From Bacteroidales bacterium (GTDB taxonomy: Bacteria > Bacteroidota > Bacteroidia > Bacteroidales > UBA10428), in the NCBI GenBank assembly GCA_016938235.1, contig JAFGVA010000109.1:1-64000 (forward strand): a stretch of 64,000 bases of DNA. Direction: 5' to 3'. A program made the translations under genes and the position numbers. Positions 8,527-16,933 of the stretch are shown one piece after another (the first letter of the stretch is position 1; each line of letters begins with the position of its first letter). A model generated the notes under the pieces. It searched no databases, was not told where the DNA came from, and was given only the letters and a program-made list of their open reading frames with translations.

Positions 8527-9639
8527 CTATAAAAGAGAACTTAATTCAACATAATTCATATTAAAAGCCTTCGCCACATTTTCATAAGTACAATGCCCCT
8601 TATATAGGTTTACTCCCCTATAAATATCAGGCGACTGCTTGCATGCTTCTTCCAATCCCATTTCAGCAATCATCAATCCATAAGGCAAAGTTGTGCTTGT
8701 AAGTGCTTTTGTAGAACTCAAGGCAACAGCTCCTGGCATATTGGCTACTCCATAATGAACCACATCATCAATAACATAAACCGGATTGTCATGGGTAGTT
8801 GGTTTTATGGTTTCTACACACCCCCCCTGATCAACTGCAACATCAACAATTACTGATCCTTTTTTCATCAGTTTCAGATGTTCTCTGTTAACTAAAGTTG
8901 GAGCCTTTGCTCCCGGAAGAAGCACTGCACCAATAACCAGGTCACTTTCCTTTAACACACTCTCAATATTTGCATCGGTACTATATAAAGTAGTAATTCT
9001 CGAACCAAAAATATCATCAAGATAAGACAGCCTGTCGGCATCAATGTCTAGAATAGTGACGTCTGCTCCCATCCCTGCAGCTATTTTGCAGGCATTGGTT
9101 CCAACAATACCTCCCCCAATTATGGCTACTTTTCCTCTGGCAACACCTGGCACACCGCCAAGCAAAACACCCCGACCACCAAAAGTTTTTTCAAGGTATT
9201 TTGCACCTTCCTGAACAGATAAGCGACCGGCTATTTCGCTCATAGGCTTCAAACACGGAAGCTGACCATCTGCCTTTTCAATGGTTTCGTAGGCTACTCC
9301 TTTAATTTTTCTCGCCATTAGAGCTTCTGTAAGCCTTTTGTCAGCAGCTAAATGAAGGTATGTATAAAGAATTTGGTTTTCTTTAAATAAGGGATACTCT
9401 TCCGGAAGTGGCTCCTTTACCTTAACAATCATTTCACTTCTTGAAAAAATATCCTCTCTGCCAGCCATCATTTCGGCTCCTGCCTGCCTGTAACTTTCAT
9501 CTTCAAATCCGGCATTAGTACCGGCATTGGATTGAATTAACACATGGTGTCCGCGCATTACATATGATTTAACATCAGAGGGTGTCAAACCAACTCTGTA
9601 TTCATGAGTCTTAATTTCCTTTACACAACCAATTATCAT
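8527..9639 (-). CDS. ald: alanine dehydrogenase
   Basis: A 370-residue NAD-dependent L-alanine dehydrogenase (pyruvate + NH4+ + NADH to alanine). It begins MIIGCVKEIKTHEYRVGLTP, the AlaDH/PNT N-terminal signature, and has the NAD loop VAIIGGGIVGTNA near residue 170 and the C-terminal NMPGAVALSSTKALT segment. No transhydrogenase membrane part follows, so it is the soluble dehydrogenase. It sits between rex and hox and is divergent from hoxF. Forming alanine would be another way to re-oxidise NADH during fermentation (inference from context). Confidence 0.95.
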   Translation of the reverse strand: MIIGCVKEIKTHEYRVGLTPSDVKSYVMRGHHVLIQSNAGTNAGFEDESYRQAGAEMMAGREDIFSRSEMIVKVKEPLPEEYPLFKENQILYTYLHLAADKRLTEALMARKIKGVAYETIEKADGQLPCLKPMSEIAGRLSVQEGAKYLEKTFGGRGVLLGGVPGVARGKVAIIGGGIVGTNACKIAAGMGADVTILDIDADRLSYLDDIFGSRITTLYSTDANIESVLKESDLVIGAVLLPGAKAPTLVNREHLKLMKKGSVIVDVAVDQGGCVETIKPTTHDNPVYVIDDVVHYGVANMPGAVALSSTKALTSTTLPYGLMIAEMGLEEACKQSPDIYRGVNLYKGHCTYENVAKAFNMNYVELSSLL

Positions 9640-9791
9640 ATCTGTTAAATTATTAAGTTTCTAAATATTTAATAAAAAAATGAAATTATTCGTTTAATGT
9701 TTATGATATTCATCAGAGCTACAGATAGTTTTTTGTATGATTTAAATCAGTGCTTTCTCATAGAAACCTGATTAGTTAAGCAACTGAATTA

Positions 9792-9823
9792 TTTGAACTT
9801 ATTCTAAATTATTAATACCCTTG
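9792..9823 (+). promoter_or_regulatory. candidate hox operon promoter
   Basis: TTTG at 9792-9795 is followed after 20 nt by TACCCTTG at 9816-9823, a 7/8 match to the Bacteroidota -7 box TAnnTTTG with normal spacing. Transcription would begin near 9830, placing the Rex-like palindrome at 9853-9870 just downstream as a roadblock site. Confidence 0.45.
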
Positions 9824-9852
9824 CGTTATAATCATTAAAATCCTATTTTTAT

Positions 9853-9870
9853 TTGTGAACTAATTAACAA
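9853..9870. promoter_or_regulatory. Rex-type operator upstream of hoxF
   Basis: TTGTGAACTAATTAACAA matches the Rex consensus TTGTnAA-N4-TTnACAA at every defined position; only the fifth base pair of the palindrome is asymmetric (G against T). It ends 26 bp before the hoxF start. Two rex genes in the window make the assignment plausible; binding is inferred. Confidence 0.75.
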
Positions 9871-9896
9871 ATAACTCTCACCTAAATTGCCGCACT

Positions 9897-11699
9897 ATGA
9901 AAAGCTTCACTCAAAAAGCTATTGATAAATATGGAGGCAACAAAACCCGTTTGATGGATATTTTGATTGCGATTCAATCGGAGTTCGGCCATATTTCAAG
10001 AGAAAGTGTTTCTCAGATAGCAACAGAGCTTCACATGTCAGAGGTAGATGTGGAGCAGACTATTTCTTTCTATCATTTCTTTACTCTCGAAAAAACAGGT
10101 AAATATTCAATTTATCTCAACAACAGTGTTGTTGCTAATATGATGGGCCGTGAGGAGGTTGCAAAAGCTTTCGAACAAGAAGCCGGAATTAAGTTTGGCC
10201 ATATTACACCCGATGGATTAATAGGTCTTTACGAAACATCTTGCATCGGCATGAACGATCAGGAACCGGCAGCCATAATAAACAACCAGGTGTTTACCAA
10301 ATTAACACCCTTCCGTGTAAAAGAAATTGTTCGTGATATTAAAGATGGTAAAGATGTTAACGATATGTTTTCGGCATCGTATGGCGACGGAGCCAACAGG
10401 AATGTATTGGTACGTTCAGTAGTAACAAACAATATCCGAAAGATAGGCCCCATACTCGATCCTGAATATAAAGTCGGTGAGGCTATAAAAAAAATAATCA
10501 AACTCAAACCAGAGGAAGTTATACATGAAATAAAAAACTCAAACATACGTGGACGGGGTGGAGCCGGATTCCCTACCGGCTTGAAGTGGGAATTCTGCCG
10601 GAATGCCCAGGGCGATAAAAGATATATTTTTTGTAATGCTGATGAAGGAGAACCCGGTACCTTTAAAGATCGGGTAATCCTTACTGAGTTACCCCGATTG
10701 TTATTTGAGGGTATGGTAGTTGCGGGTTATGCTGTAGGTGCCGAAGAAGGAATTTTATATATCAGATACGAATATAAATACCTGGAAGAATATCTTGAAA
10801 ATATACTTCAGGCTGCCCGCGACAAGAACTATCTTGGTAACGATATATTAGGTAAAAAAGGGTTCAATTTCGATATCAGGGTGCAATTTGGTGCAGGCGC
10901 CTATGTTTGCGGCGAAGAATCTGCGTTAATTGAATCTGCTGAAGGTAAACGGGGTGAACCAAGGGACAGACCACCTTTCCCGGTTGAAAAAGGTTATCTC
11001 AACCAACCTACAGTTGTAAACAATGTAGAAACCCTATGTGCAGTAGTTAAGGTTATTCTTCATGGCGGAGAATGGTATCGTTCCTTTGGAACATCTGAAT
11101 CTACCGGAACAAAACTACTGAGCGTGTCTGGCGACTGCAAGTATGCAGGCGTTTATGAAGTTGCCTGGGGATTCTCCGTAAATGATATTCTTGACATGGT
11201 TGGAGCAAATCCTAAAAAGATTATTGCCGTGCAGGTTGGCGGCCCTTCAGGTTCTCTGATTGCACAAAATGAATTTTCAAGAATACTGGGATATGAGGAC
11301 CTTGCCACCGGTGGATCTCTTATTATATTCGATAATACACATGATTTACTTACTGAAGTGGTACTGAATTTTACCGAATTTTTCATCGATGAATCATGTG
11401 GAAGTTGCTCAACCTGTCGCATTCTGCCTACCATTCTGAAAAACAAACTTGAGAAAATCCTGAATGCCCGTGGGGTAATGAAGGACATTGATGACATGGA
11501 AGAGTGGGGACAAATTCTGAAAGCCAGCAGATGCGGTCTTGGACAAACAGCAGCTAACCCTATTCTTACATCAATTAAGAACTTCAGACACCTTTACGAA
11601 GAAAAAATCCAGAAAAGTAAAGATTATGATACAGGATTCGATTTATCGAAAGCAGTTTTTGAAGCTTGTGAAGTAACACACCGGTTACCTAACATTTAA
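9897..11699 (+). CDS. hoxF: NAD-linked [NiFe] hydrogenase diaphorase subunit HoxF (HoxE-F fusion type)
   Basis: A 600-residue diaphorase subunit that moves electrons between NAD(H) and the hydrogenase module. Residues 1-150 form a NuoE/HoxE-like domain and residues 165-600 the NuoF part, with the FMN loop RGRGGAGFPTGLKWEF (about 218-233), the NAD segment near 330-350, and a [4Fe-4S] site at C501, C504, C507 and C546. The NuoE-like domain keeps only one Cys (C116 in SCIGMNDQEPA) of the four 2Fe-2S ligands, as in the soluble hydrogenase HoxF of Cupriavidus necator, so it probably carries no cluster. First gene of hoxFUYHW; 11 bp precede hoxU. Preceded by a Rex-type operator. Confidence 0.94.
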   Translation: MKSFTQKAIDKYGGNKTRLMDILIAIQSEFGHISRESVSQIATELHMSEVDVEQTISFYHFFTLEKTGKYSIYLNNSVVANMMGREEVAKAFEQEAGIKFGHITPDGLIGLYETSCIGMNDQEPAAIINNQVFTKLTPFRVKEIVRDIKDGKDVNDMFSASYGDGANRNVLVRSVVTNNIRKIGPILDPEYKVGEAIKKIIKLKPEEVIHEIKNSNIRGRGGAGFPTGLKWEFCRNAQGDKRYIFCNADEGEPGTFKDRVILTELPRLLFEGMVVAGYAVGAEEGILYIRYEYKYLEEYLENILQAARDKNYLGNDILGKKGFNFDIRVQFGAGAYVCGEESALIESAEGKRGEPRDRPPFPVEKGYLNQPTVVNNVETLCAVVKVILHGGEWYRSFGTSESTGTKLLSVSGDCKYAGVYEVAWGFSVNDILDMVGANPKKIIAVQVGGPSGSLIAQNEFSRILGYEDLATGGSLIIFDNTHDLLTEVVLNFTEFFIDESCGSCSTCRILPTILKNKLEKILNARGVMKDIDDMEEWGQILKASRCGLGQTAANPILTSIKNFRHLYEEKIQKSKDYDTGFDLSKAVFEACEVTHRLPNI

Positions 11700-11710
11700 A
11701 CATCCAGCTT

Positions 11711-12424
11711 ATGAACCAAATAGTAAGATTTACCATAGACGGTAGTGAATGTATGGCCGAAAAAGGACAATATCTTGTTGATGCGGCTAAAGAAAATGGT
11801 ATTTATATACCCACATTGTGTAATTACACCGGTATTAAACCAAAAGGAAGTTGCAGGGTATGCACAGTTAAAGTCAACGGACGATTAATGACTGCATGTA
11901 CCACCCCGGTTTCGGAAAACATGGATGTTCAAAATCACATTCCGGAAATAGATGAACTAAGAAAAAAAATCATCGAACTTTTCTTTGTTGAGGGGAACCA
12001 CTTCTGCCCGGCCTGTGAAAAAGGCGGGAATTGTGAACTCCAGGCTTTGGCATACAGGTATAAAATTATGGCTCCCAGGTATCCGTTTGCATTTCCGCAA
12101 CGAGAAATCGACGCTACAAATCCGAAGTTGATAAAAGACCAGAACAGGTGTATTTTATGTAAGCGATGCATTCGTGGTATTCAGGATGAAAAAGGCCGAA
12201 CCATTTTCGCTTATAGGAAAAGAAGCAGCAGAGTTGAAATTGGTATTGACCATAAACTCGGGAAAGAACTTAGCGATGAAACGGCTATGAAAGCTATGGA
12301 TATCTGTCCGGTAGGAGCCTTGCTTGTTCGCGAAAAAGGGTTCGACATTCCAATAGGAGAACGCAAATACGATAAAGCACCTATTGGAAGCGATATTGAA
12401 GAACATAATGTCTCATCAAAATAA
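11711..12424 (+). CDS. hoxU: NAD-linked [NiFe] hydrogenase subunit HoxU
   Basis: A 237-residue NuoG-N-terminal-like electron wire joining HoxF to HoxY. Residues 1-75 are a plant-type [2Fe-2S] ferredoxin domain (C37, C48, C51, C63). A His-Cys3 [4Fe-4S] site follows (H97, C99, C102, C108), then a [4Fe-4S] site starting at C147, C150 and C153 with its fourth ligand in CPVGALL near residue 199. Length matches short HoxU proteins of group 3d enzymes rather than full NuoG. Twelve bp separate it from hoxY. Confidence 0.94.
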   Translation: MNQIVRFTIDGSECMAEKGQYLVDAAKENGIYIPTLCNYTGIKPKGSCRVCTVKVNGRLMTACTTPVSENMDVQNHIPEIDELRKKIIELFFVEGNHFCPACEKGGNCELQALAYRYKIMAPRYPFAFPQREIDATNPKLIKDQNRCILCKRCIRGIQDEKGRTIFAYRKRSSRVEIGIDHKLGKELSDETAMKAMDICPVGALLVREKGFDIPIGERKYDKAPIGSDIEEHNVSSK

Positions 12425-12436
12425 AACCATATCATA

Positions 12437-12988
12437 ATGAGTAAACCAATAGTTGCAACTACATCGCTCGCAGGATGCTTCGGATGTCACATGTCTGTTC
12501 TTGATATTGATGAGCGAATACTGGATTTAATTCACCTGGTTGAATTCGACAAATCACCCATTAATGATATAAAACATTTCACACGAAAATGCGACATTGG
12601 CCTTATCGAAGGAGGATGCTGCAACAGTGAAAATGTGCATGTGCTGAAAGATTTCAGAGAAAACTGCAAAATACTGATTTCTGTAGGTGAATGTGCCATC
12701 ATGGGCGGATTGCCAGCCATGAGAAACGGAATACCAATCAGAGAATGCCTTGAAGAAGCATACCTGAATGGCCCTTCCGTAAAAGAAAGTAACCAGATAA
12801 AAATAATTCCGAACGATCCTGAATTACCCATAATGCTTGACAAAGTTTATCCTTGTCATGAAGTAGTAAAAATTGATTATCATCTTCCAGGCTGCCCGCC
12901 AAGAGCCGATTTAATCTGGGATGCCCTCGTGGCCCTGATCACCGGAGATGAATTAAAACTACCTTATGAAGTAATTAAGTACGACTAA
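12437..12988 (+). CDS. hoxY: [NiFe] hydrogenase small subunit HoxY
   Basis: A 183-residue small subunit carrying the single proximal [4Fe-4S] cluster next to the active site. Motifs are LAGCFGCHMS (C14, C17), EGGCCNSENVH near residue 57, GECAIMGG near residue 88, and the closing LPGCPPRAD near residue 150. There is no Tat signal or C-terminal extension, as expected for a cytoplasmic group 3d enzyme. Confidence 0.94.
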   Translation: MSKPIVATTSLAGCFGCHMSVLDIDERILDLIHLVEFDKSPINDIKHFTRKCDIGLIEGGCCNSENVHVLKDFRENCKILISVGECAIMGGLPAMRNGIPIRECLEEAYLNGPSVKESNQIKIIPNDPELPIMLDKVYPCHEVVKIDYHLPGCPPRADLIWDALVALITGDELKLPYEVIKYD

Positions 12989-13000
12989 AAAGAGAATCAA

Positions 13001-14455
13001 ATGGGACAAAAAATCACAATAGAACCAGTAACCCGGGTCGAAGGGCACGGAAAAGTTACAATTCATATCGACAATGATGGCAAAGTCAATCAAACAAGAT
13101 TACATATTGTTGAATTCAGGGGATTTGAAAGATTTGTTCAAGGAAGACCCTACTGGGAAGCTCCTGTACTGGTACAACGGCTCTGTGGCATTTGCCCTGT
13201 TAGTCACCACCTCGCTGCTGCAAAAGCACTCGACGTAATTGTTGGGGCAGGCACCGGGCAAGGCCTAACACCAACAGGGGAGAAAATGCGTCGGCTTATG
13301 CATTACGGACAGATCTTTCAATCGCACTCACTCCATTTCTTCCATCTTGCATCTCCCGATCTGCTCTTTGGAATTGACAGCAATCCATTAACAAGGAATA
13401 TTATAGGTGTTGCCCTGGCTAATAAAGATTTGGCAGTACAAGGTGTTATGATGCGTAAATTTGGACAAGAAATTATTGAAGCAACAGCCGGAAAGAAAAT
13501 TCATGGAACCGGTGCAATACCAGGAGGGATAAACAAGCATCTCTCTGCAGGAGATAAAGAAAAATTCCTGAATGGGAAAGACCCCATGAATATTGACAAT
13601 ATGATAAGCTGGGCGCAGGATGCACTGGAATTCTTCAAAGACTATCATACCAAGAACAAAGCAATTATTGACCAGTTTATTGACTTTCCATCCAGTTACC
13701 TGAGCCTGGTTAGAAAAGACGGAGCACTTGACCTGTATCATGGAGTTTTAAGAGCTGTTGATACCGATGGTAAGATAATTTTGCATGATGTGGATTATCA
13801 AAACTACCTGAAGTACATCGATGAAGAAGTGCGCTCATGGAGTTATATGAAATTTCCCTATTTGAAAGAAATGGGAAAATCGGCAGGATGGTACACAGTG
13901 GGCCCGCTGGCCAGGATGAACACAGCTGAGTTTATTGATACACCTCTGGCTCAAAAAGAATTTGAATTATTTAAATCCTACAATAACGGCAAACCTTCGA
14001 ATAAGCCTATGCACATGCACTGGGCAAGATTAATAGAAATCTTACATTCGGCCGAAAAAATGAAAGAATTGCTGAATGACAATGATTTACTTGAAGGTGA
14101 GCTGGTAACCAAAGGCACCAAGAAAAACGAAGGAATTGGACTGATTGAAGCACCAAGGGGAACACTGTTCCACCATTATAAAATAAATGATTCTGACCAA
14201 ATCACCATGTGTAACCTGATTGTTTCAACAACAAACAACAACCAGCCAATGAATGAGGCTGTAAACCAGGTTGCAGTGCGGGAAATGAACGATCAGAAAG
14301 AAATTTCGGAAGGTATGATGAACGCGGTCGAAGTTGCCATACGTGCTTATGATCCCTGTTTAAGCTGTGCTACACATGCTCTCGGACAAATGCCCCTGGA
14401 AATAACACTGGTAGATCATAAAAATAAAATTATCGATAAGAAACGTAATCGATAA
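13001..14455 (+). CDS. hoxH: [NiFe] hydrogenase large subunit HoxH
   Basis: A 484-residue catalytic subunit holding the NiFe(CN)2CO site. The four Cys ligands are present in LCGICPVSHH (C62, C65) and DPCLSCATH (C453, C456). After His459 a 25-residue C-terminal peptide remains, which must be cut by the HoxW protease to close the site. This, the motif pattern and the hoxFUYH order place it in group 3d, the bidirectional NAD(P)-linked hydrogenases. Nickel insertion would use the hyp genes at 1.6-7.7 kb. Its stop overlaps the hoxW start by 1 bp (TAATG). Confidence 0.96.
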   Translation: MGQKITIEPVTRVEGHGKVTIHIDNDGKVNQTRLHIVEFRGFERFVQGRPYWEAPVLVQRLCGICPVSHHLAAAKALDVIVGAGTGQGLTPTGEKMRRLMHYGQIFQSHSLHFFHLASPDLLFGIDSNPLTRNIIGVALANKDLAVQGVMMRKFGQEIIEATAGKKIHGTGAIPGGINKHLSAGDKEKFLNGKDPMNIDNMISWAQDALEFFKDYHTKNKAIIDQFIDFPSSYLSLVRKDGALDLYHGVLRAVDTDGKIILHDVDYQNYLKYIDEEVRSWSYMKFPYLKEMGKSAGWYTVGPLARMNTAEFIDTPLAQKEFELFKSYNNGKPSNKPMHMHWARLIEILHSAEKMKELLNDNDLLEGELVTKGTKKNEGIGLIEAPRGTLFHHYKINDSDQITMCNLIVSTTNNNQPMNEAVNQVAVREMNDQKEISEGMMNAVEVAIRAYDPCLSCATHALGQMPLEITLVDHKNKIIDKKRNR

Positions 14456-14919
14456 TGAAAAAAATACTTGTGTATGGCTATGGAAACCCAGGTCGTCAGG
14501 ATGATGGTCTGGGTGTTCTTTTAGCTGAGAAAATTGGTGACTGGGCAAAAAAAAATAACTATGCCCGGATACATACAGACACCAACTATCAGCTTAACAT
14601 CGAAGATGCATACGAGCTTAATAATTACAATGCAGTAATTTTCGCAGATGCTTCAGTTGAAGAAATAGATACTTTTCTGTTTGAACCATTAAAACCTGAT
14701 TTTAAAACAAATTTCTCGATGCACTCCGTTTCTCCAGCGTTTATACTGGGCTTATGCCAGGAAATGTATAAAGATTTCCCCGACACCTTTTTGTTGCACA
14801 TTAAAGGCTTCGAATGGGAATTTATGGAAGAAATATCAGAAAAAGCTGTCAAAAATCTGGATCTTGCATTGGAATTTCTTACTGCTTTTTTAGAAAGTTT
14901 ACTTAAAAAAAATAGTTGA
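14455..14919 (+). CDS. hoxW: hydrogenase maturation protease HoxW
   Basis: A 154-residue HyaD/HoxW-type endopeptidase that removes the HoxH C-terminal peptide once nickel is bound. It starts with the family signature MKKILVYGYGNPGRQDDGLG, whose Asp (near residue 16) is a metal-sensing ligand; another acidic ligand is in IFADAS near residue 65, and the conserved His near residue 85 is in FSMHSVSP. It is translationally coupled to hoxH and ends the operon. Confidence 0.92.
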   Translation: MKKILVYGYGNPGRQDDGLGVLLAEKIGDWAKKNNYARIHTDTNYQLNIEDAYELNNYNAVIFADASVEEIDTFLFEPLKPDFKTNFSMHSVSPAFILGLCQEMYKDFPDTFLLHIKGFEWEFMEEISEKAVKNLDLALEFLTAFLESLLKKNS

Positions 14920-14930
14920 TTGCTTTATTA

Positions 14931-14964
14931 ATAAAGTTATTTGTAAGAATATATATAACTTTAT
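14931..14964. promoter_or_regulatory. 10-bp inverted repeat between hoxW and a response regulator
   Basis: ATAAAGTTAT (14931-14940) and ATAACTTTAT (14955-14964) are perfect inverted copies separated by 14 nt. The repeat is AT-only apart from one G/C pair per arm and lacks a U-run, so it is more like an operator or a weak hairpin than a strong terminator. Which gene it serves is unclear. Confidence 0.35.
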
Positions 14965-15013
14965 AACTTGCAATGTTAAAGGATATTTTTTACCTTAAAA
15001 TAAAAATCTGAAA

Positions 15014-15397
15014 ATGACCATACCAAACTGGGCCGAAAAAACCATTCTAATTGTTGAAGATGATGAAATTAGTATGGAATTCCTGGTCGAACTACTGTAT
15101 CCTACAAATGCAAAAGTATTAAGCGCTAAAGATGGGCAGGGAGCAATAGATGCATGCCTGAAAAATAAAGATATTGATATGGTACTTATGGACATAAGAC
15201 TTCCGGTAATTAATGGTCGGGAAGCTATGCAGGAGATTAAAAAACATAACCCAAATTTAGTGGTAATAGCCCAAACAGCATTTGCAATGTCTGGAGATAA
15301 AGAAAAATATCTCGAATCCGGCTTCGATGATTATGTATCAAAACCCATTATAATGGAAGAAATAATCGAGAAAATTTCAAGGTTTTTCGATAAATAA
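15014..15397 (+). CDS. single-domain (CheY-like) response regulator
   Basis: A 127-residue stand-alone receiver domain. Acidic pocket residues are in IVEDDE (about 15-17), the phospho-acceptor Asp is D60 in VLMDIRLP, the conserved Thr is in IAQTAFAMSG near residue 88 and the Lys is K110 in DDYVSKP. There is no output domain. It lies 94 bp after hoxW and 74 bp before a lipoprotein gene. A cognate kinase is not obvious in the window. The family is common in Bacteroidota phosphorelays; its partner is unknown. Confidence 0.9.
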   Translation: MTIPNWAEKTILIVEDDEISMEFLVELLYPTNAKVLSAKDGQGAIDACLKNKDIDMVLMDIRLPVINGREAMQEIKKHNPNLVVIAQTAFAMSGDKEKYLESGFDDYVSKPIIMEEIIEKISRFFDK

Positions 15398-15471
15398 ATA
15401 TTTCTTTGTGCTTGGATATCTTAAAAAAACATTACAAACAGATTATCAATTATAATTAAACGAAAATTACA

Positions 15472-16353
15472 ATGAAAGTCAGGTTTATATTTTTTCTGGT
15501 AATAACTTTATCATTTGCTGCCTGTAAAAAAGGAACACAGGAAACCAGTATTGTTGATCTTGATAGTATTGATATTAGTGATAAAGGAAAACAATTAAGT
15601 GCATTAGATACAATTGGCACCGGTATTCCCATTTTTTACAACATGTATTTATCCGTTGAACTATCATCGCTATTTGAAACTGCAGGTGCAGTTTACTCAA
15701 GTGAGTTACTTAATCCATCAGATAAGGTATCAAACTACACAACCAGCTATAAAAAAGCTATGAATCTGGGTGTTTACGCTGTTGACTTAAGCTATTCCAG
15801 GGTATTCGACCAATTTGAAATTGCCGGAAAATATTTTTCATCTATGCAGATATTATCTGAACAACTTGGAATTCCTCAAAATTTCTTTGAATCAACCGCA
15901 CAACGTTTCGAGCGAAATATGACAAACAAAGACTCATTGATATCAATTGCCAATGAAGTATATTACGAAACTGAAGAATATTTAAAGGATAATGAACGTT
16001 TTGCAACTGCTTCTGTAATTATTCTGGGAGGCTGGGTTGAAGCAATTTTTATTGCAACAAATGTTGTTAATGAAAGTAAGAATCCCGATGTAATTGAAAG
16101 ACTGGTTGAACAAAAATACTCGTTGAATAACCTTATCTCAATGTTAATAGATTATTCCGACAACGAAGTTGTTAATGAGTACATTACTCGTCTAAAAGAC
16201 CTTAAAACTGTTTTTGAAGCAACAAGCATTGAAATTCCGACTGATTTCGTACCCGATTCACCAGAAGGCAAAAAACTCATTGAAAAGTGGTTGGTAGACA
16301 TTAAGCCACTTCAGAATGAAATAACAAAAATAAGAACCGAAATTACCGATTAG
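15472..16353 (+). CDS. predicted lipoprotein of unknown function
   Basis: A 293-residue protein with a lipoprotein signal, MKVRFIFFLVITLSFAAC, with Cys18 after a lipobox-like SFAA. The mature part is mostly helical in appearance, with several acidic runs, and ends with a coiled-coil-like segment (PLQNEITKIRTEITD). I do not recognise a catalytic motif. It follows the CheY-like regulator by 74 bp on the same strand and is closed by a strong terminator. A role near signalling or the envelope is only guesswork. Confidence 0.8.
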   Translation: MKVRFIFFLVITLSFAACKKGTQETSIVDLDSIDISDKGKQLSALDTIGTGIPIFYNMYLSVELSSLFETAGAVYSSELLNPSDKVSNYTTSYKKAMNLGVYAVDLSYSRVFDQFEIAGKYFSSMQILSEQLGIPQNFFESTAQRFERNMTNKDSLISIANEVYYETEEYLKDNERFATASVIILGGWVEAIFIATNVVNESKNPDVIERLVEQKYSLNNLISMLIDYSDNEVVNEYITRLKDLKTVFEATSIEIPTDFVPDSPEGKKLIEKWLVDIKPLQNEITKIRTEITD

Positions 16354-16373
16354 AAAATAAAATATTTTGACAT

Positions 16374-16402
16374 AGCCCCGAAAATTTCGGGGCTTTTTTT
16401 TG
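16374..16402 (+). terminator. rho-independent terminator
   Basis: A 10-bp stem AGCCCCGAAA / TTTCGGGGCT with a one-base loop (the true loop is probably larger) is followed by a run of eight T at 16394-16401. It terminates the response-regulator/lipoprotein unit. This is the strongest terminator in the first 20 kb. Confidence 0.92.
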
Positions 16403-16425
16403 TTTAATTCTGACTTTCTGCCCTT

Positions 16426-16543
16426 TTGGCGGAATTAAGCATGAAACTAGCTGAAGAACAAGTTCCCGACTTCGCTCGAACTGACCGTCACATCAAGCGG
16501 AGTTGAGATGAGAATCAACGAGTTACAAAAAATCTTTGCCGAC
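16426..16543. repeat. dispersed intergenic repeat, copy 2 (inverted relative to copy 1)
   Basis: Read on the minus strand this segment matches 2599-2715 along its whole length, including AACTCGTTGAT, GGTCAGTTCGAGCG and the TTCAGCTAGTT / TTCAGTTAGTT region. The left terminal repeat TTGGCGGA (16426-16433) is intact; the right end is degraded to TTTGCCGAC. It sits between a terminator and the promoter of the hydrogenase maturation operon. The remaining bases up to 16673 hold the promoter described separately. Confidence 0.75.
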
Positions 16544-16564
16544 ACCTTAACTTTCTGTATTTAA

Positions 16565-16603
16565 TTGCGTTTAAATTAAAATCAAGTGTTATTTTTGTAA
16601 CAA
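16565..16603 (+). promoter_or_regulatory. promoter with overlapping Rex-like operator for the TM1266-hydG-hydE operon
   Basis: TTG at 16565-16567, a 22-nt spacer, then a perfect -7 box TATTTTTG at 16590-16597. The palindrome GTGTTATTTTTGTAACAA at 16586-16603 covers the -7 box and differs from TTGTTAT-N4-ATAACAA at two positions. A repressor bound here would block RNA polymerase directly. The operon start codon is 70 bp downstream. Confidence 0.65.
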
Positions 16604-16673
16604 TTATTCTGAGCGGAAGATTACATCAACCGTAAAGAAGCATAAATATTCTGATCCTTAAGATTTTATACTG

Positions 16674-16931
16674 ATGGAAAAGAGAATTGGAGCCGCCATT
16701 ATTTTAATTGAAAACAAGGAAAACATCGATACAATGAATCACATTTTATCGATGAATTCAGGCATTATCCTCGCCCGGCAGGGCATTCCCCTCAGAGATA
16801 AAAGAATTAGTGTTATTAACCTTATTGTTGAAGGCACAAATGATCAGATTAATGCTTTAACCGGTAGAATCGGCCGCTTAGATGGTGTACAAGTAAAATC
16901 GGTGTTCACACAATTTAAGGACTTAAAGTAA
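16674..16931 (+). CDS. TM1266-type iron-only hydrogenase system regulator
   Basis: An 85-residue ACT-like/NikR-C-like small protein of the TM1266 family, which is found almost exclusively next to HydE/HydG/HydF genes and is thought to be a regulator. It begins MEKRIGAAIILIENKENI and ends LDGVQVKSVFTQFKDLK. There is no DNA-binding domain, so it may act through a partner. It is the first gene of the maturation operon, 2 bp before hydG. Confidence 0.88.
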   Translation: MEKRIGAAIILIENKENIDTMNHILSMNSGIILARQGIPLRDKRISVINLIVEGTNDQINALTGRIGRLDGVQVKSVFTQFKDLK

Positions 16932-16933
16932 AT

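Noticed and set aside
9642-9659. Rex-like sequence CTGTTAAATTATTAAGTT upstream of ald
   Set aside because: One half matches, but the other half fails at the last three bases of the consensus. In an AT-rich gap this level of match is expected by chance.
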